From Anarhynchus alexandrinus (lineage: Eukaryota > Chordata > Aves > Charadriiformes > Charadriidae): a stretch of DNA of 64,000 bases. Shown piece by piece: positions 28,606 to 39,560 of this stretch (positions within the stretch are counted from its first letter, which is position 1; every line of letters starts with the position of its first letter). The stretch lies in NCBI GenBank assembly GCA_008711295.1, contig VUYV01000015.1, forward strand, positions 7,685,178 to 7,749,177, read 5' to 3'. A program made the translations under genes and the position numbers. Below the pieces are notes generated by a model. The model saw only the letters and a list, made by a program, of their open reading frames with translations. It was not told the DNA's origin and did not search any database.

Positions 28606-29046
28606 AGACCCCATCTGGAGTACTGCATCCAGCTCTGGAGTCCCCAACATCAGAAGGACATGGACCTGCTGGAGCGTGTCCAGAGGAGAGCCACGAGGAT
28701 GATCCGAGGGCTGGAGCACCTCTCCTATGAGGAGACGCTGAAAGAGTTGGGGCTGTTCAGCCTGGAGAAGAGAAGGCTCCGGGGAGATCTTCTTGCGGCC
28801 TTCCAGTCCCTAAAGGGGGCCTACAGGAGAGCTGGGGAAGGACTTTTTACTGGGGCATGTAGGACGAGGACGAGGGGGAATGGCTTCAAAGTGGAAGAGG
28901 GCAGGTTTAGATTGAACATTAGGAAGAAGTTTTTCACTTTGAGGGTGGTGAGGCACTGGAACAGGTTGTCCAGAGAGGTTGTTGAGGCCCCATCCCTGGA
29001 GGTGTTCAAGGCCAGGCTGGAAGTGGCCTTGGGCAGCCTGGTCTAG
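28606..29046 (+). pseudogene. CR1 ORF2 C-terminal fragment, frame intact
   Basis: The retained part of CR1 ORF2 reads in one uninterrupted frame from the truncation point ([18 protein letters not shown]) through [38 protein letters not shown] and [20 protein letters not shown] to the stop TAG at 29044-29046. This is the tail of the polyprotein downstream of the reverse transcriptase domain. The endonuclease and most of the polymerase are missing, so the fragment cannot transpose. It has no promoter of its own and no start codon that makes biological sense, so it is a gene remnant despite the open frame. Intactness over about 147 codons is consistent with youth. Confidence 0.9.
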
Positions 29047-29135
29047 TGGGAGGTGGCCCTGCCCATGGCAGGGGGGTTGGAACTGGATGATCTTCAAGGT
29101 CCTTTCCAACTCTAAACCATTCTATGATTGTATGA
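28606..29135 (+). mobile_element. CR1 LINE, 5'-truncated (about 530 bp), antisense to SMAD2
   Basis: Begins abruptly within the CR1 ORF2 at 'agaccccatctggagtactg' and ends with the canonical 3' terminus 'ccattctatgattgtatga'. It is the only copy in the SMAD2 introns that is antisense to the gene. The ORF2 tail is still open (listed separately), suggesting a comparatively recent insertion. Confidence 0.96.
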
Positions 29136-30369
29136 AGACGACCAAACCAAAGATGACAGCCTCTTTTGCTGCAAAAATCCCAGTTTAAACACTAGCAACT
29201 GATGGTGTAATAGCTGAACATTAAAATCAACGTTGACAGATGTAGGCAACCAAGTACCAGCATCATTGCTTAGCCACACGCTAATTTTTCTCCCATTTAT
29301 GGAGCTCACTGACACATAATGTAAGTATTTCCTGTTCTTTAGCTTCAAATTTGACACCTTTCAATGCCCTGGAATACTCTTTTGATTGTCAGCCTTGTAA
29401 AACACACACTTCAGTAGGGTCTCATTTACCATCAAGGTAAATTGTCTTGTTCTTCCAGGCCCTCTGAACATTCTCAATGCTTTATCTTATTTTTCAGCTT
29501 TACAATATCCCTTGTGATGAGGTGTCCAATTTTGCACTATTCTCTCCCTTAAGACATAACAGTAATCTATTTATCATTTTCTGTATTCTCTAGTGCTTTG
29601 GGTTTTTTTTACAACTAAGATTTACCTTTCTGCTTCAAATGCACATTGAGTGATTTAAGTCTTGCAGCAGGAAAGAATTTAGAAACCCTACTCATTTCAG
29701 TTTTTCTTTATATTTGAACTCTCATACTATTTTGACATACTCAAGAGGCAAAAAATATCTTTCTATACCCACTTCCAGAAGACTGTCAGCTTAGACCTAA
29801 CTAATCAGAAGTTTCCAGATATTATACTTAGTTTTAACCAGTTCCCTTACAGATGTTTGCTCATCCACATTCTGCAGAAGCACAGGTTGATTGTGAATTA
29901 TTTTTTTTTAAAAAAAAAGCTAAACCAAAAAACCAAAGGGACATGCTTAAAGACCTTTTATTACAATGATTATTGCAGCTTAGCAGCTATTTTTAAAAAA
30001 AAACCCCACACAACATGCACCACAGCTGCAGACTAAGAGTCTGAGAGGCTTAAACTAACTTCTTCCTTCTAGTCGTTGTTTTGCCATGTCAGGGATTTGC
30101 CAGGAGTAGCAATAAGAATTTCACCAAGTTATTCCAGTAGTGGGCCCGTATCTTTCAAAGGCTGAGCAGAGAGAATGTGACACAAGTAGGACAGGACTTC
30201 ATTCAGCATAATACTTCAGCCAATTGTGATGAATACTCATAGGAGAATACTTCAGCCAGTTTAATTTATGCAAAAGCGGTATTCTGCTCCAAGCCTAGAG
30301 GAGGCACTGCAAAGTGCAAGGTTGAATTCTGAGCAAATTATGCAAGGAAAAAGCAGCAATAAAGAAATT
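29136..30369 (-). other. SMAD2: SMAD2 intron 1, no gene seen
   Basis: AT-rich intron with A- and T-runs near 29900-30005. A short near-repeat, 'aatacttcagcca', appears twice around 30210 and 30250. No exon or RNA gene was seen. Confidence 0.7.
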
Positions 30370-30915
30370 ACTAAGAAATACCCTACTGGGTCAGAAGAGT
30401 GGTGCATCTAGCTTAGTGCTCTGTCCCGAAAGGTGGCAAAAGGATACGCTACTCAAGGAAAGCACGTGGGCCTGGCTGTTTTATGTAGCCCATTCTCCTC
30501 GTAATTCTTCAGCATCTTAAACTGTTACAGCAGGATATTAAAGGCTACATTCCTACCTATTCCCTTTACCGGTCATTTATGGACCTGATGTCCACAAACT
30601 CATCTAACCACTTTTTGAACCTGCCTCCACAACCTCTTGTGGCAGACAGCACCAGAGTTTAACTGCCCACTTAATAAAGAAGTACTTTTAGCTGTTTTAA
30701 TTTGATCTCTTTTTAGCATCAGAAAGTGGCCCTTGTTTTACCACTGAAAGCTTTGCTGAAGAACTGTTTGTATTCATCTCGTCCACAAGCTTTATGATTC
30801 TGTACATTTGAATCATGTCCCTCCCTCAAATAAGAGGACTTTTGTCACAGAGAAAGTATTTGAACACAACTCGTACAGTTTGGGAAGCTCCTCTGGAGAG
30901 ATGCCAACCCTGAAA
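30370..30915 (-). mobile_element. Old CR1/L3-like LINE relic
   Basis: The segment starts 'aaataccctactgggtcagaa' and includes 'tttttgaacctgcctccaca', 'acctcttgtggcagacagc', 'taataaagaagtactttta' and 'ctttatgattctgtacattt', ending near 'ctctggagagatgccaacc'. This string of blocks resembles an old CR1-related LINE of amniotes, in reverse orientation, corresponding to the ORF2 tail and 3' region. It is far more decayed than the young CR1 copies and has no open frame. The family assignment comes from memory of the block pattern and is only moderately sure. Confidence 0.55.
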
Positions 30916-33900
30916 AAGCTTTACTACTTCAATTACATTACAAATACTTGAGGACATTGCATAAGGACTGATCTAAAGACCACAGAAAAACTGTATCAGT
31001 CTATGGTTATCTTTTCACTTATCTTTTTGGTCATATTATCCTAAAGGTCTCAATGTTTTAATTAAAATAAGAAGTACAAAACCAGAAATCTATGCCTCAT
31101 GAGGAATTTGGAGATAGAAGGTGGACCGCACATGTCTGCTGCTGAACACCTAGCAGGAGCTCAAATAAAAACGAGGAGCTCTGCAGTTGCACTGGGTTCT
31201 AACTGTATCCATCTGGACAGTCTCAGCCACCATGTTTATACTAATGGGTTTAGAAGTCACTGTTGCAGCTCATTTTTGACCAGCAAATCCCATTTCAACT
31301 CATCACCTGTAACTTCTGCCTTCAAACTGATACAGTAATATAAGGAGTTTTGATCTTCGTTCCTAAAGAATCATCCTCTCATACACTGTCACTGTTGACA
31401 GTAGCCTCTTGCTAAAAACATTCCTCTAGTCTTTTTCCTTGTACACTTTCTTCATCCACAAAACGATAAAATGCTCTTTCCCCAAGTGCCCCCAGAAAAC
31501 AATCTTTGCCAATACTGCAAGAAACATTTCCACATTGCTAAAATGGCCGCAGATTAAATACATGCTAAATATGTAACATCTCTTCTTCCTTGTGATACAG
31601 TTTTTGTGATTTCCTTGTAGCTTACAGCCAACCATCTCCAAAAACTGAGTATTCATTTACAGCCTATGCTTTTAAGGACCTTAAATGTGCTTGTTTATCG
31701 CTTAATCTTTGCGCTGTCTCTCCTTTGCTCATTCTCTTCTACCAAGGCCCAACAAGATGGCTCACATCTGATCATTTACCTTCCTGTGTACTATTCCCAC
31801 TACAACACACCAACATATTGGGACTCCGAGTTAACTGCAGGGAGATTTTCAAGACCCCTTTCCGAGCTCAGCTATTAGTATGAAGGCAGCAGTGAGCTAC
31901 AGAGCAGAAAACTTCCACTATTTTATCCCCTTCCACGTTCTCGGGATTGTGCCTTAAGACTGCAGCTTTGAATACTCAAGGAGTACTCACTCTGCTGCCC
32001 AGAGAGGTACAAGGGTTTCTTTAGATTGCTGGAACACAGGGAGCACGTGCTGTTATTCCCAATAGATTAATACTGGAAAATTTACAAATTGCCTAACTTT
32101 GGTGGTATTTGTTTCATCTCTGCCCCCCTAGCGTATCTCTGCCTCCTGATGCACATGTTTCTATAGTTGGTCAAACAATGTCATAGTTGGCAACTTTTAA
32201 AGTCCCAGTTTGAGTCATGTCTGCTATTATTCCATTCTACTGTGGTTCTCTGGAACAAGTATTAAATATTAAGCCCATGATCCCAGCAATAACTAAGCAT
32301 AAAAGATGAAGAAAACCTTAAGGGCAGCATGCTAGCAGACTAAAATCTTCAAGGGAAATTTTCCTTTCCTGAGTGTCTGGAACATACTATAAACACACTG
32401 GTGCTACCAAAAATATCAAGTGATTTCTGGCTAATTTATTCTAAAGCCTTATGCAACATATTTCATATCAGTCTGCTTATTCATCTTAAACTTGAAATAA
32501 AGAAATCTGATCTCTCCTGGTTTTACTAGAAGTATTCTGGCTCAGAGGAATTTCATTTGCGAGAGCTCTTCTGGAATAAAGAAGACAGAAGTTAAGCTCC
32601 TGAGGAAAGAAGATCGAGGAAAATAATTTGTGGCATTTGAGAGAGAGTCTACAAGTTCATTTCCTCCCTATTTTAGTCCCATTTTTGTGATTTTTTTTTT
32701 AAGGCTTTTTTTCATTAATCCTGGAATTTGGACAAGATTCATTATCAATTTCACTAAGTGCACAATGTTTCAGCTCTTCTAGAAGAGGAGGGAATATCCA
32801 CCCTTTCCCTTCACATGCATCCCTGGGATATTAGTGGCTTCAAAATAACGTAATATTAATTGAAGCACAGTCTATTTAAGGCAGTATCAAGACCTTATGT
32901 TAGTCTGAACAAAACTGAGATTTTAAGTTTAAAAGGGTGTATCTTATGCAGTACCGCATGTGTCTCCTATATTAATCCAAAGTCATTAAGGCTTAGAGAA
33001 ACAATAAAATAAGTATTTCATCTTGCATCGAACAGAAGCAAAACAAACCTAATTTATGATCTGCTTGTGGATTCTTTAGGCTGTGTTACTCCAAACAACA
33101 AGGAGACAGTTTATTCTCAGCGGAATCTGAGAAAGTTCTCCCCAGTGTTAATGATCTCAACTCGCAGGAAACCTGAATTGCGTATGAAGTTCAAACTAAA
33201 ACCAAAGCCAGCCTTTTCCCTTTCAGATAGAACGCACTCTAGTTAAAGCACTGAGCGGAACAGACAAGACATTTCCTTTCTTCTATTGCACCCACAACCC
33301 CTCCAAAAACTGCCTTTTGACTTTCCAGAAGGGCCAATATTTTCTTCTTCCTCTACAAACACATATTCAAGGCACCTGGTTTTTGTCATACTGGTGAAGC
33401 TCAAACCTGCTGCCACATAGTTTTCTGAAGAACACGAGAAACTGAGATGGTGCCCATCCTTCTCTCCTCATATTCAGGTCAGAGTAGGATGGCTTCGACT
33501 ATTCCCTGACTGGTTTTGGGGTGTCTGGGTTTTTTTTTTTTGCTTTGGGGGAGGTAGGGGTGGAGAGCTGGGGGAAGGGAAATCCAGCCCTACTGAGCAA
33601 CGTCCTCAGATCCACCCCCCAGTTCAGCTTTCCAGCCAATTAGGCCAGCAGTGGGGAGTGGCTGGGAAGAGCTCCCTCCCAAGGGGCTCCATCTGGCCCG
33701 CAGCTCCATCTGGCCAGCTCGCAGACCAAAGCTCCGAGAAGTAAAGCCAAGGTCCTGGTTCAGCTTTGACACCAGCCGATGAAGTTGAAGGCAGGCTGCT
33801 TCTGATCTGGGGGGACAGGAGCAAAGAAAATTCTTCCTCTGGGTCAGCTTTAAAATGAGTTTATAATGTGCCTATACACAGAATCAATTTACACATTAAT

Positions 33901-36900
33901 TTTTAAGTTTATTAAGCTCTAGTATTGCAATGCATCTTGAAACTCTGCATAACTGTATTATCTTTATATAGCCCATTGAAAAACCACCTACTTTGAAAGT
34001 AGACTTTTTTCCTCTCACTCATTTCATGAAGTTTGATTATGAATCAAATGAGAAAACTCATGTTTCTCACACACAGAACTAAAATAAGCATGATCATGGT
34101 GTTATGAAAGCTTCAGAAGCTGGATGTTTCTTCAGTTACTAAGGACTACTGCAAATTACAGACAAACGTAACAATGAAAAGCTGTATTGCTATTAGAAAA
34201 TTAGCACACTGTATTAACACATGTATTCATAGTATACTAAAACTGTACACAACTGGAGACACGAGAAAGAAGAAGAGATGTTAATTTTACTGACCTTTGA
34301 TTAAACTACTAATAGGACCGATGCATTTTAGCAACTCTCCCAGAATTACAAAAGAGGAAAATTACCACAGCTGCAGTCGGCCAATCCACCTGTCTCTGCA
34401 AAGCAGCAAACTTCTTCCACGTACTTTGTATTATGAACCTCACAGTGTTGCTCCTTAAAACTAAAAGGCCTTAATAGCCCCACAAAAGCACAGAATAAGC
34501 ACTCCAAACCACAGCAGTTTAAGCTCTTCTCACCTCATTTGTTTTGACTGAAATTTTCCACATGTAACAGGCAAGTGTTTCATTATTTTAGAAATTAAAT
34601 ACTCCTGGGCTGAATTTGACCAGAATATTCACAGAACTGATTATCAGGTACCCGTTTCACTTTTTATCTGTGTAGGTAAGCAGTTTCTCCACTTTGTTAA
34701 ACCATAAGTAATTGCATTTAACAATTAGTTAATGCAAGTTCGCTTTCAAAACAGGCCTAAGGTAAATGTTCTTCAAACAAGCTAGCCCCGCACCCCCTTG
34801 ATAAGCAGAGTTCACTCTGCACCAAAGAGTGTCGTATGTTAAGTTCATGTTGCTCCAACATAATTAAATCAATCTTCAGCCCCCGACTAAACTGATAGGA
34901 GACTCAGGAACTGCTCTCTCACAGTCTCTTCTTGGTCTTACTTCACACTATGGTTGTCAAACACACATAATCATAATAAAATATCACCTGGAAGGAAGCC
35001 TTTCTGTTTGTAACACAGTTTCTCTACTGGAAGTGAAGAACAACGTTTAGGAAGGTTTTCTGCAGTAGCCAATTTCTTCTAGCCCAGAGAGTATTGAACA
35101 CAGGGCTGCCTGTACTCTCCATTCTATTACAAAAAACTAATCCCATCGCATGACCTGCAGCAATTCAGTTTAACAAATCAACAATTACAAATATTTTGGC
35201 AAAGTAAGCTTAGGTATTGTTTGCCCCTCGGCACAGTTCACAACCAGTTTGTGGCTTTATGATAAAAGTCATTAAATCCAATCTGAAAAGCAGAATTTAC
35301 AGCTCACTTAGCAAGTCAGGCCCATAAATGGATGCTTTCAATTACAGGGCATTTACATGCACACTCATTAAGGCAGCACTGAATACATTTGAAAACTCTA
35401 GAATACTTTTTATAATAATTAAAACTTTGCGTACTGTTCTTTATATAAACAAAACTTAGGAATTCTCTTCAGTCTCAAGCAAAGCTCAGATTCGTTGTTA
35501 TCCAGAACCTACTACAAAGCCTGTTCTCCCAGTAGTTTTGTGGGAAAGGGATTAGAGAGATGGAAACAAGTTTTGTTTTTTAAAGTTGCTCTCAGTAGCA
35601 GAGATTTTTTTTGAGCTCCAATAAACTCAATTATATCAACCGGTGCTCAACACTTCTGAAAGATCAAGTGGAACAGGAAGATGGAGGAGGACCCAGGAGG
35701 GCCTTTCATTTGGAGATTCACTGTGTAATTCAAGCTTATTTGATTTTGTTTGTGAATCTAGCTTCTGGGTGGAGAAAAAGAAGAGATCAGTTAAGAGCCC
35801 AATTTTTTTAACCTCATTTTTTCAATTATGTTCTCCTTTCTATCATCAAACAGAACCTCAGGGAAGTTGACAAATTCTTTTCCAAGATTGTATTACACAC
35901 GCCCAGCTTCTTCCATAAAGAAAACTGGATGTTCAACACTTTTGTTCATTTTGGTGACTGTCGGTATAGTCTGAGTCTGACCCACACAACTGCAGAACAA
36001 CAATCAACTACCAGGTTACCCTATTAAACAGCCCAATATATTGTTAAATATGTGCTTAGACTCATCTTTGAGTTAAGTTTAAACCATCTTAAATTAGATC
36101 CTTCCCTTCCTCTTTTTAAAGGCATTTGTAACTAATGCTATCTTTCATCATGATAGTGCTAAACAAATGGGGGGGAAGGGACTTCAAAAACCTCCCCTTT
36201 ATTTATATTGTCATTCCCCTCTAATTCACTACAGTTTGTAAATGCTAAGGTTTTAAAGCTATGCCTCAGAACAAACACAAACACACACACATCAAAAAAA
36301 AAAATCTATCCAAGCACCATGCAAGCTCCAACACTGTGATAAAGCACAGGAAAGACTAAACAGCAAGCTTGTTCTGCTAAGAGAAGCCTTTTGCCTTAAC
36401 AACAAGAGGGTTGGTTTTTTGGTTGGGTTTTTTTTTTCAGCCTGGAGAACAGAGCAAAGACTAATCAGTCTCTCACTACAGAGTCCAGCCCCCACAGAAA
36501 TAATGTCATGAATCAGTTTGAAAGTACAGCTCTCCAGGCTAAGAGAGGAACACTTAAGAACAGACAAACCTGCTGTTATGTGCGGTCTCCTAATAAGCTG
36601 TCATTATAAACTTCTTGCTACAGATGGAATCTGACTCGTTTGTAATCATGAAATGTGATAACATGAGCACTACAGACAACATACACAGGTTGCAGCATTC
36701 ACTAGCAGCATTTTCAGAAACACTTATTTGATAAACCCAGTAAGCAAAACTTTTTCTTAATGCTATCTACTTGTTTATAAAGAATTTGAAAAGAGCACAA
36801 CACACATGCATTTCTTTTTTTTAGTCAAAAACTGTGAGGGACAACCAAAGAGACATGAGGCTAGGCTGCAGTCTGAATCCCAGCTGTTCGATTCAACAGC

Positions 36901-37325
36901 TCTCCAAGACTGTCACAAGGGCTCTTCACCCACCCACTTTTTTTTTTTCCTTCTTTTATTTCCCCAGAGTGAGGACTAAAAGACTGTACTGTGTCGCACT
37001 TTTTCTCTTCCCCTCCACTCCCCACAAAAAATTACAAATAGGAACTCTACAACTCTGCAGTAGCACCAGCTACTTGCATTTATCACATCTCAACTTCTCC
37101 CATGTGCTTATCTAGGTAGACAAAACACTTAACAGATTATGTTTGTTTACATCTTACAATGCATAGACAGTTACTGCATTAAAACGAATGCTATGAAGAA
37201 AAACACTAATCTCACATGTACAAGTCTCATGTAGGCAGTGTGTATTTCACATCCATGGCTCTGCATTAGGAGAGGAACAGAAAAAAAGGGCACTGGCTGC
37301 AGCAAAGCCTGCAATCCCAAACACT
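30916..37325 (-). other. SMAD2: SMAD2 intron 1, no gene seen
   Basis: AT-rich intron with small simple tracts: T12 near 33530, A/T runs at 32690 and 36420, and a CA run at 36276-36292. A G-rich segment at 33547-33579 is listed separately. No coding exon, RNA gene or other transposon was recognised. Confidence 0.7.
33547..33579 (+). other. Potential G-quadruplex sequence
   Basis: Four G-runs of five, four, five and three G are separated by loops of 5, 9 and 2 bases, with two further G-runs just upstream (33518-33521, 33527-33529). The G-rich strand is the plus strand, which is the template for SMAD2 transcription. Ability to fold is inferred from pattern only. Confidence 0.5.
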
Positions 37326-37472
37326 TCATAGAATCATAGAACGGTTTGGGTTGGAAAGGACCTTAAAAATCATCTCATTCCAACCCCCCTGCCGTGGGCA
37401 GGGACACCTCCCACTAGACCAGGTTGCTCAAAGCCCCGTCCAACCTGGCCTTGAACACCTCCAGGGATGGGG
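37326..37472 (-). mobile_element. CR1 LINE, short 3' fragment abutting the CpG island
   Basis: Starts 'tcatagaatcatagaacggt' and stops abruptly at 'ctccagggatgggg'. About 147 bp remain. It lies in sense orientation at the 5' end of SMAD2 intron 1, right beside the GC-rich promoter sequence, so it marks the edge where insertions are tolerated. Confidence 0.94.
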
Positions 37473-38083
37473 AACTTCTTTGCAACTTGCTCCTAACTTT
37501 CTCCACCACCCCGGCACGAAGTTTTGCACACCTGATCTCTGCAAGAAAAAAAGACCGGGCAGAGAGGGAGGGGGAGAAGAAGGAGAAGCAGAACTTTATT
37601 TCCCTCCCCTCATTCCCCCCCAGACACACATAGGGAGGCACAAACCGGCCCTTCCCACCCTTCACCGCCCCGCCTCGGGGGCTATGCGGGCGTGTGGGAG
37701 GCGGAGGGGGGGGGGTGACAGCGACACCCCCCTCCCGCCTCCCGCCCCGCTTCCCCTCACGCAGACCCGGCCAGCGGCCGGCAGCAGCCGCCCCTCCACC
37801 CCCTTCCTCCCGCCGGGAGAAGCAGCTCCCCCCGGACCCCCAAAACCCCGGGCCGCCGCCGGAGCCCTCAGCGCCGGCCGCGTCCCACCACAACAAAGGG
37901 GGAGGAGGGCGTGGGGAGGCGCCCCCGTCCCCAGCCGGGACCAGGCCCAGGCCGTACCCCCCCAGCCCGCACACGGCCGGCGGCGCATCCCTTCCCGCGG
38001 AGCGGCCGCCCGGTGCCCCCCGCCTCTCCTCTCCCACGGCGGCGGCGACCGGGCCGCCCGCCGAAACCGCCCCGGGACCAACC

Positions 38084-38150
38084 TCTTCCTCGGCGAGCTG
38101 CGCGGCCGCCCTCCTCCCTCAGCGCTGCCTTCCCCTGCGCGCCCGCCCTC
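38084..38150 (-). other. SMAD2: Candidate SMAD2 non-coding exon 1
   Basis: Exon 1 must end in a GT donor on the minus strand within the island. The best-placed option is GAGGAAGAG|GTTGGT (exon end at 38083 or 38084, GT at 38081-38082), lying 70-130 bp downstream of the CCAAT and GC boxes. Another possible donor is TCTGC|GTGAGG (GT at 37759-37760), giving a longer exon. No cDNA is available here, so both the start and the donor are guesses from position and motif. Confidence 0.3.
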
Positions 38151-38320
38151 CCCGCGCCCATTGGCTGCCGCCGCGCCCCGCCCCCGGCGGTGGGCGGGGA
38201 GGCGGTTCATTGGTTAGGCTGCCCGCCACTTGAAAAACAGCAGGCGAGGATTGGACAGCTGATGCGGCCGTCCGGCCCGAGCCCCCGATTGGCGGATTGA
38301 GCCGCCAATCGAGTGCCCGC
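38151..38320 (-). promoter_or_regulatory. SMAD2: SMAD2 core promoter: CCAAT and GC boxes
   Basis: ATTGG on the plus strand, so CCAAT in the SMAD2 direction, occurs at 38160-38164, 38209-38213, 38250-38254 and 38288-38292. CCAAT on the plus strand occurs at 38305-38309. GC-box sequence lies between the first two. Further copies are ATTGG at 38439-38443 and CCAAT at 38714-38718. NF-Y and Sp1-type factors bind such boxes in TATA-less housekeeping promoters, which fits the ubiquitous expression of SMAD2. The minus-strand bias of the boxes supports transcription to the left. Confidence 0.65.
38286..38311. promoter_or_regulatory. Perfect inverted repeat with two opposed CCAAT boxes
   Basis: CGATTGGCGG (38286-38295) and its exact reverse complement CCGCCAATCG (38302-38311) are separated by six bases. 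Each arm has a full CCAAT core with a GC-rich flank, so the element presents NF-Y type sites on both strands. Confidence 0.85.
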
Positions 38321-38330
38321 GGCGGAGGGG

Positions 38331-38344
38331 AAAAAAAAAAAAAA
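38331..38344 (+). repeat. Poly-A tract inside the CpG island
   Basis: An uninterrupted run of about fourteen A next to the opposed CCAAT boxes, followed by acaacataaggagagagaga. Such A-runs can exclude nucleosomes near promoters; that role is inferred. Confidence 0.8.
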
Positions 38345-39150
38345 CAACATAAGGAGAGAGAGACGCGAGGCGAAGGGAGACGGAGCCGGGTGGGCGGTGC
38401 TGCGTGCCCCGCGCGGCGGGGGCGGGGCGGTGCCTCCGATTGGCCGCGCCGGCTGCCACTCCTGGTCCCAGGCGCCCGCTAGGGGCGGTTGATCGGGGAA
38501 GGCGCAGCGGAGCGGAGGTTTGGGTGACCCGCAGGAGCGCAGCCGCACTGGTGGCGTGGGCGCGCGCGCACCGCTGCCGGCTCCCGTAACCTTCCGCGCC
38601 GGGCGCGGGTGGGAGCTGAGAAAAAGTAGTTCGCCCCGTCCCGCCACAGATTCCCTCAGGGACCGCGGCGGGCCCGACAGGGGGACGCCCCTGGGCCGCC
38701 TGCCATCGAGCGGCCAATAAAGCCGCAACTAAATGGAAGTTTAAATGCTCCTTGGACGAGGGAGGGCGAAACCTCTCCCCTCAGAGGGTCGGTGCGGGGC
38801 GAGAGCCATGGCGGCCCCTCAGGGGCCACGACGCCCCTCTTGCCCCCACAGCCGTGGCCTGAGGGCGGCGTGGCCCCGCTCCTCGTCCCCTCACCAGCGC
38901 CTGGTTCCCTGATCTCATCCCGAAACGGATTTAGGCCGCCCGAGGCCTCGCCTCCTGCCGTCACCTACAGCTTCGGGCTCCGGGACGGGCTGCCGTCCTG
39001 GCGGTCCCTGAGGTGCGGCGCCCAGAGAAGGCGGCCCTGAGGCCCGCCCGGCCCCCCTCTGCCTGCGCCCGCCTCGGGGCTGCCGGCGTCCCCTCACGGC
39101 GGGGGCCTCCCCCTCATCGTCACCCGCTCGTGAAAGAGAGGGTTTCCCCT

Positions 39151-39560
39151 CACGTTTGGTTTTTTTTTTATTTTTAGTGACTGCCTTCAGTAGACTCTTC
39201 AACAGCTTTAACCACCTGTGGTGGGGTAATGATGTAATATAACCAAATTCCTGCGCCTAAGCAAATGCCCGGGCTCGCCACAAGTAAATTAGAGCCTGTT
39301 GCCTGCGACGGGGGACCCGTCGGCCTGCGGAACCCATCGCTGCTTTGCCTGCAGGGATGCGGGAGGTGACCCCCGGCGGGTTCCCTGGAGCATGACTGGG
39401 AACCCGCAAGATGGGAGTTTAATGGTTTGGTTTTTTTTTTTTGGTGAAAACCAAAAACCTGCTTTGCTGTAAGTCTGTTAGAGGCACTCTGGGTTTTTTG
39501 CTTCCACTTTTTTGATACTTTTCCTTATTGCTCCCCCATATATCTCAGCCACAGGACAAT
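39151..39560. other. Island shore upstream of SMAD2
   Basis: GC content falls off here, with T-runs near 39163 and 39430. No gene or repeat was recognised before the CR1 copy that follows. Confidence 0.6.

Larger units (their letters stand above)
37500..39150. promoter_or_regulatory. SMAD2: CpG island containing the SMAD2 promoter and first exon
   Basis: A long stretch of very high GC with dense CpG, in contrast to the AT-rich DNA on both sides. It is densest from about 37660 to 39130. It lies about 12 kb upstream of SMAD2 exon 2, where the non-coding first exon is expected. It contains GC boxes (such as GGGGCGGGGC near 38175 on the minus strand) and seven CCAAT/ATTGG boxes between 38160 and 38718. 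I see no convincing TATA box. The long open frames on both strands here result from stop-codon scarcity in GC-rich DNA. Divergent plus-strand transcription is possible but not shown by the sequence. Confidence 0.85.

Noticed and set aside
37351..38300. Long open frames (up to 288 codons) on both strands in the CpG island
   Set aside because: They overlap in several frames on both strands, start inside a CR1 remnant in one case, and are Pro/Arg/Gly/Ala-rich as expected where stop codons are scarce. No domain is visible.
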